Positions 5,859-7,399 of a stretch of 7,399 nucleotides of DNA are shown one piece after another. The stretch is from Oscillospiraceae bacterium (GTDB lineage: Bacteria > Bacillota > Clostridia > Oscillospirales > Acutalibacteraceae), in contig CACYHJ010000129.1 of NCBI GenBank assembly GCA_902774165.1, forward strand, positions 1-7,399. The letters run 5' to 3'. The first letter of the stretch is position 1. Every line of letters begins with the position of its first letter. The notes below the pieces were generated by a model. It was not told the origin of the DNA, ran no database searches, and worked only from the letters and a program-made list of their open reading frames with translations. The position numbers were made by a program, and so were the translations under genes.

Positions 5859-5867
5859 AGTATAACA
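5859..5867 (-). promoter_or_regulatory. Extended -10 promoter for hom-lysC
   Basis: On the minus strand TGT-TATACT reads as an extended -10 (TGN plus five of six to TATAAT). The -35 position at 17-base spacing is poor (TTTTAT), typical of extended -10 promoters. The start would be near 5852, giving a leader of about 50 bases, too short for a lysine riboswitch or T-box. A second TATACT lies at 5843-5838 without the TGN extension. Confidence 0.5.
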
Positions 5868-5953
5868 CATATTTTTTCAAAATAAAAGAGAAAATCCCAA
5901 ATAAATCAAATTTTATGAATTCTGATTCCGCGTCCGACCCTGCGCCGCGGCGG

Positions 5954-7399
5954 TTACCTTGTGTTGACCGTCAAGCCGTATTTTGCCGAGGAGAAGATTG
6001 TTCCCGTGTCCACCCGTACGTAATAGGTGCCGGCAGGCAGCGTGAGAAGGCCGGATTCGGCGGTTCTCTGATCCCAGCGGGAGGTGAACGCGGTCAGCGT
6101 CGATCCGCTCTGGTCCAGCAGGGAGACCCGCCAGCCCTCGCCGGTGCCGCTCAGCAGATTGTGGCTCAGGGTCAGCGAGACGGTGGCGGTTTTCGGCAGG
6201 GTAAAGACGTAGTAATCCGCGTCGTAGAGCAGCCCCGCGCTCACAAGCGTCCCGTAGCGGATCGTGTCCGGCGTGAGGGGGTTCGCGGTTTCCGGGGCGT
6301 CGTTGCTCTCGGCTTCCCAGTTCTTCCCCGCGGCAAAGGTCAGGTTCACCGTATAGGTCTCGCAGGTGAAGAGCATGTCCTCCCCGTCCACCGTGAGATA
6401 ATAGGTCCCGGCGGAAAGCCCGATCTGGGGCGAGGCGACGGAGGTCTCGTTCCAGCGGGAGTTCATGCGGAAAAGCTCCTCTCCTGCTTCGTCCGACAGC
6501 ACGATCCGCCAGCCGTCCCGCGGCCGCAGCAGATCCTTGTGCAGGAACGCGAAGGAGATCACGCCGTCGGAGGGCAGGGTGAATCTGTAATTGTCAACGT
6601 CCGGGACGCCGTATTTTTCGCTCAGGGAACCGCCGAACGAGACGGCCCTGCCTTCGATCGCAACGTCGGTCGCCGCATCCCGGCTGTCGTTTGTCTCCGT
6701 CTCGAACGCGTCGGTCTGCCGGTAATCGCAGGTGAGGTAATAATCCGCGTCCTCCCGCAGGTGCGCGGTCACCGTCAGGTAGTATGCCCCGGGCGGCAGC
6801 CCGATCTCGCCGCTGAAGGTCTGCGCCTCCTGGGAGTAGGCCCGTTCGCGGTAAAGCGTTTCCCCCGCTTCGTTCCGCAGGGTGAGGATCCATCCCACGC
6901 CGGTGCCGCCCAGCTTTTCGTGCTCAAAAAGCAGCGAGACGGCGCCTCGGGCGGGGACGGTGATCAGGAACACGTCCTCGTCGCCTGCGGCGGTGTTTGC
7001 GCTGCTGCCGCCGGTTTTCACGCCGGGCGCCAGCTCGTTGTACCGGGTTTTCGTGTTGTTCGGCTCCGCCTCCCAGGGCGTATTCGCCACGAAGGCGGCA
7101 GCCATCTCGTAATCCGCCGCGGAGAAGGAGTCGCCGGTCGCCGCGACGATCGCGTAGTCGCCGGGGTAAAGCCCGATTTTTTCGGTTTTCAGCGTTTCCG
7201 TTTTGCCCGAGGGGACGTTCAGCATTGTCAGCATCCGCCAGGCGTCGTTTTCGGCTGTGCCGTCGGAGGAATAATTCTCATAAAGATAAAGGATCCACGG
7301 GGTCCCGGTGACCTCGGCGACGCCGTAGTTGAAGCCGATCTGGAGCACGCCCCGCTCCGTTACGGAGAAGGTGTAGGCGTGCGCGTCGTTGGCCGAGGC
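5954..7399 (-). CDS. Tandem PPC-like repeat protein, probably secreted; N-terminal part beyond window
   Basis: The frame is open from the right window edge (481 codons) to a TAA at 5956-5954, so only the C-terminal part is seen. A GTG at 7348 lies inside the first visible repeat and is not the true start. The visible part is four repeats of about 122-129 residues. The last three each open with (W/F)-E-x-E-x-N-(D/N). They then show a D-x-D-x-(Y/F) strand, a V-S/I-S-x-x strand, G-W-x-(I/V/L)-x-L with D/N-x-x-G, a G-x-Y-Y-(L/V)-x-V strand and a closing Y-x-L/V strand. This is the pattern of bacterial pre-peptidase C-terminal (PPC, PF04151) beta-sandwich domains, common in extracellular proteases and surface proteins as folding or binding modules. 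No catalytic domain, dockerin or sorting signal is in the visible part. The protein ends directly at a repeat. No good terminator follows, so some read-through into hom is possible. Confidence 0.8.
   Translation of the reverse strand, partial: ASANDAHAYTFSVTERGVLQIGFNYGVAEVTGTPWILYLYENYSSDGTAENDAWRMLTMLNVPSGKTETLKTEKIGLYPGDYAIVAATGDSFSAADYEMAAAFVANTPWEAEPNNTKTRYNELAPGVKTGGSSANTAAGDEDVFLITVPARGAVSLLFEHEKLGGTGVGWILTLRNEAGETLYRERAYSQEAQTFSGEIGLPPGAYYLTVTAHLREDADYYLTCDYRQTDAFETETNDSRDAATDVAIEGRAVSFGGSLSEKYGVPDVDNYRFTLPSDGVISFAFLHKDLLRPRDGWRIVLSDEAGEELFRMNSRWNETSVASPQIGLSAGTYYLTVDGEDMLFTCETYTVNLTFAAGKNWEAESNDAPETANPLTPDTIRYGTLVSAGLLYDADYYVFTLPKTATVSLTLSHNLLSGTGEGWRVSLLDQSGSTLTAFTSRWDQRTAESGLLTLPAGTYYVRVDTGTIFSSAKYGLTVNTR
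5957..7399 (-). repeat. Four tandem protein-level PPC-like repeats
   Basis: Unit boundaries judged by the recurring E-x-E-x-N start are 7399-7079 (unit 1, partial), 7078-6710 (unit 2, 123 residues), 6709-6323 (unit 3, 129 residues) and 6322-5957 (unit 4, 122 residues). Shared anchors include G-x-G-x-G-W or R-D-G-W before the central strand, R-W-N-E / R-W-D-Q in units 3 and 4, and P/A-G-x-Y near the end of all four. The units have diverged at DNA level, so they are old duplications rather than recent copies. Confidence 0.7.

Noticed and set aside
5908..5953. Possible terminator of the PPC-repeat gene (CCGCG...CGCGG near the stop and an AT-rich bulged stem further on).
   Set aside because: The GC stem is 5 bp with a 13-base loop and no T-run, and the second is nearly all A-T pairs. 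Neither meets the usual intrinsic terminator form.

Overview
The window looks like chromosomal DNA from a Gram-positive anaerobe of the class Clostridia, probably an Oscillospiraceae/Ruminococcaceae-type organism. This is an inference. It rests on an N-terminal type I dockerin on a secreted protein, a Bacillus/Clostridium-type LysC with an internal start, a short clostridial-style homoserine dehydrogenase, strong AAGGAG-type ribosome binding sites, sigma-A-like promoters, and GC-rich genes separated by AT-rich gaps. No mobile element, tRNA, rRNA, CRISPR array or recognisable riboswitch was seen.

Layout, left to right. (1) Positions 1-505, minus strand: the 5' portion (168 codons, nearly complete) of a GtrA-family four-helix membrane protein. 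(2) Positions 562-1842, minus strand: a membrane-anchored extracytoplasmic protein of unknown function, 57 bases upstream of gtrA and probably co-transcribed with it from a near-consensus promoter at 1876-1904. (3) Positions 1843-2027: an AT-rich divergent promoter region. (4) Positions 2028-3152, plus strand: a secreted protein with an N-terminal dockerin and an unrecognised tyrosine-rich C-terminal region. (5) Positions 3153-3275: two face-to-face intrinsic terminators separating convergent genes. (6) Positions 3276-5802, minus strand: a two-gene operon, hom (homoserine dehydrogenase) then lysC (aspartate kinase). (7) Positions 5803-5953: AT-rich hom promoter region with small palindromes. 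(8) Positions 5954-7399, minus strand: the C-terminal part of a large, probably secreted protein made of tandem PPC-like beta-sandwich repeats.

How the genes work together. hom and lysC encode the first and third steps of the aspartate pathway: aspartate to aspartyl phosphate, and aspartate semialdehyde to homoserine. Together they control flux into lysine/diaminopimelate and threonine/methionine. The lysC reading frame carries a convincing internal Shine-Dalgarno and ATG at codon 246, so one gene probably makes both a full-length alpha subunit and a beta subunit consisting of the ACT domains. The flanking genes appear to be about the cell surface: a GtrA flippase-like protein with an anchored partner, a dockerin protein that would dock to an unseen cohesin, and a PPC-repeat protein. 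Nothing in the sequence ties these surface genes to the amino-acid operon.

No clearly new multi-gene system is visible. The most notable points are the two-product lysC, the reduced C-terminal domain of Hom, and the dockerin protein with an unrecognised partner domain.
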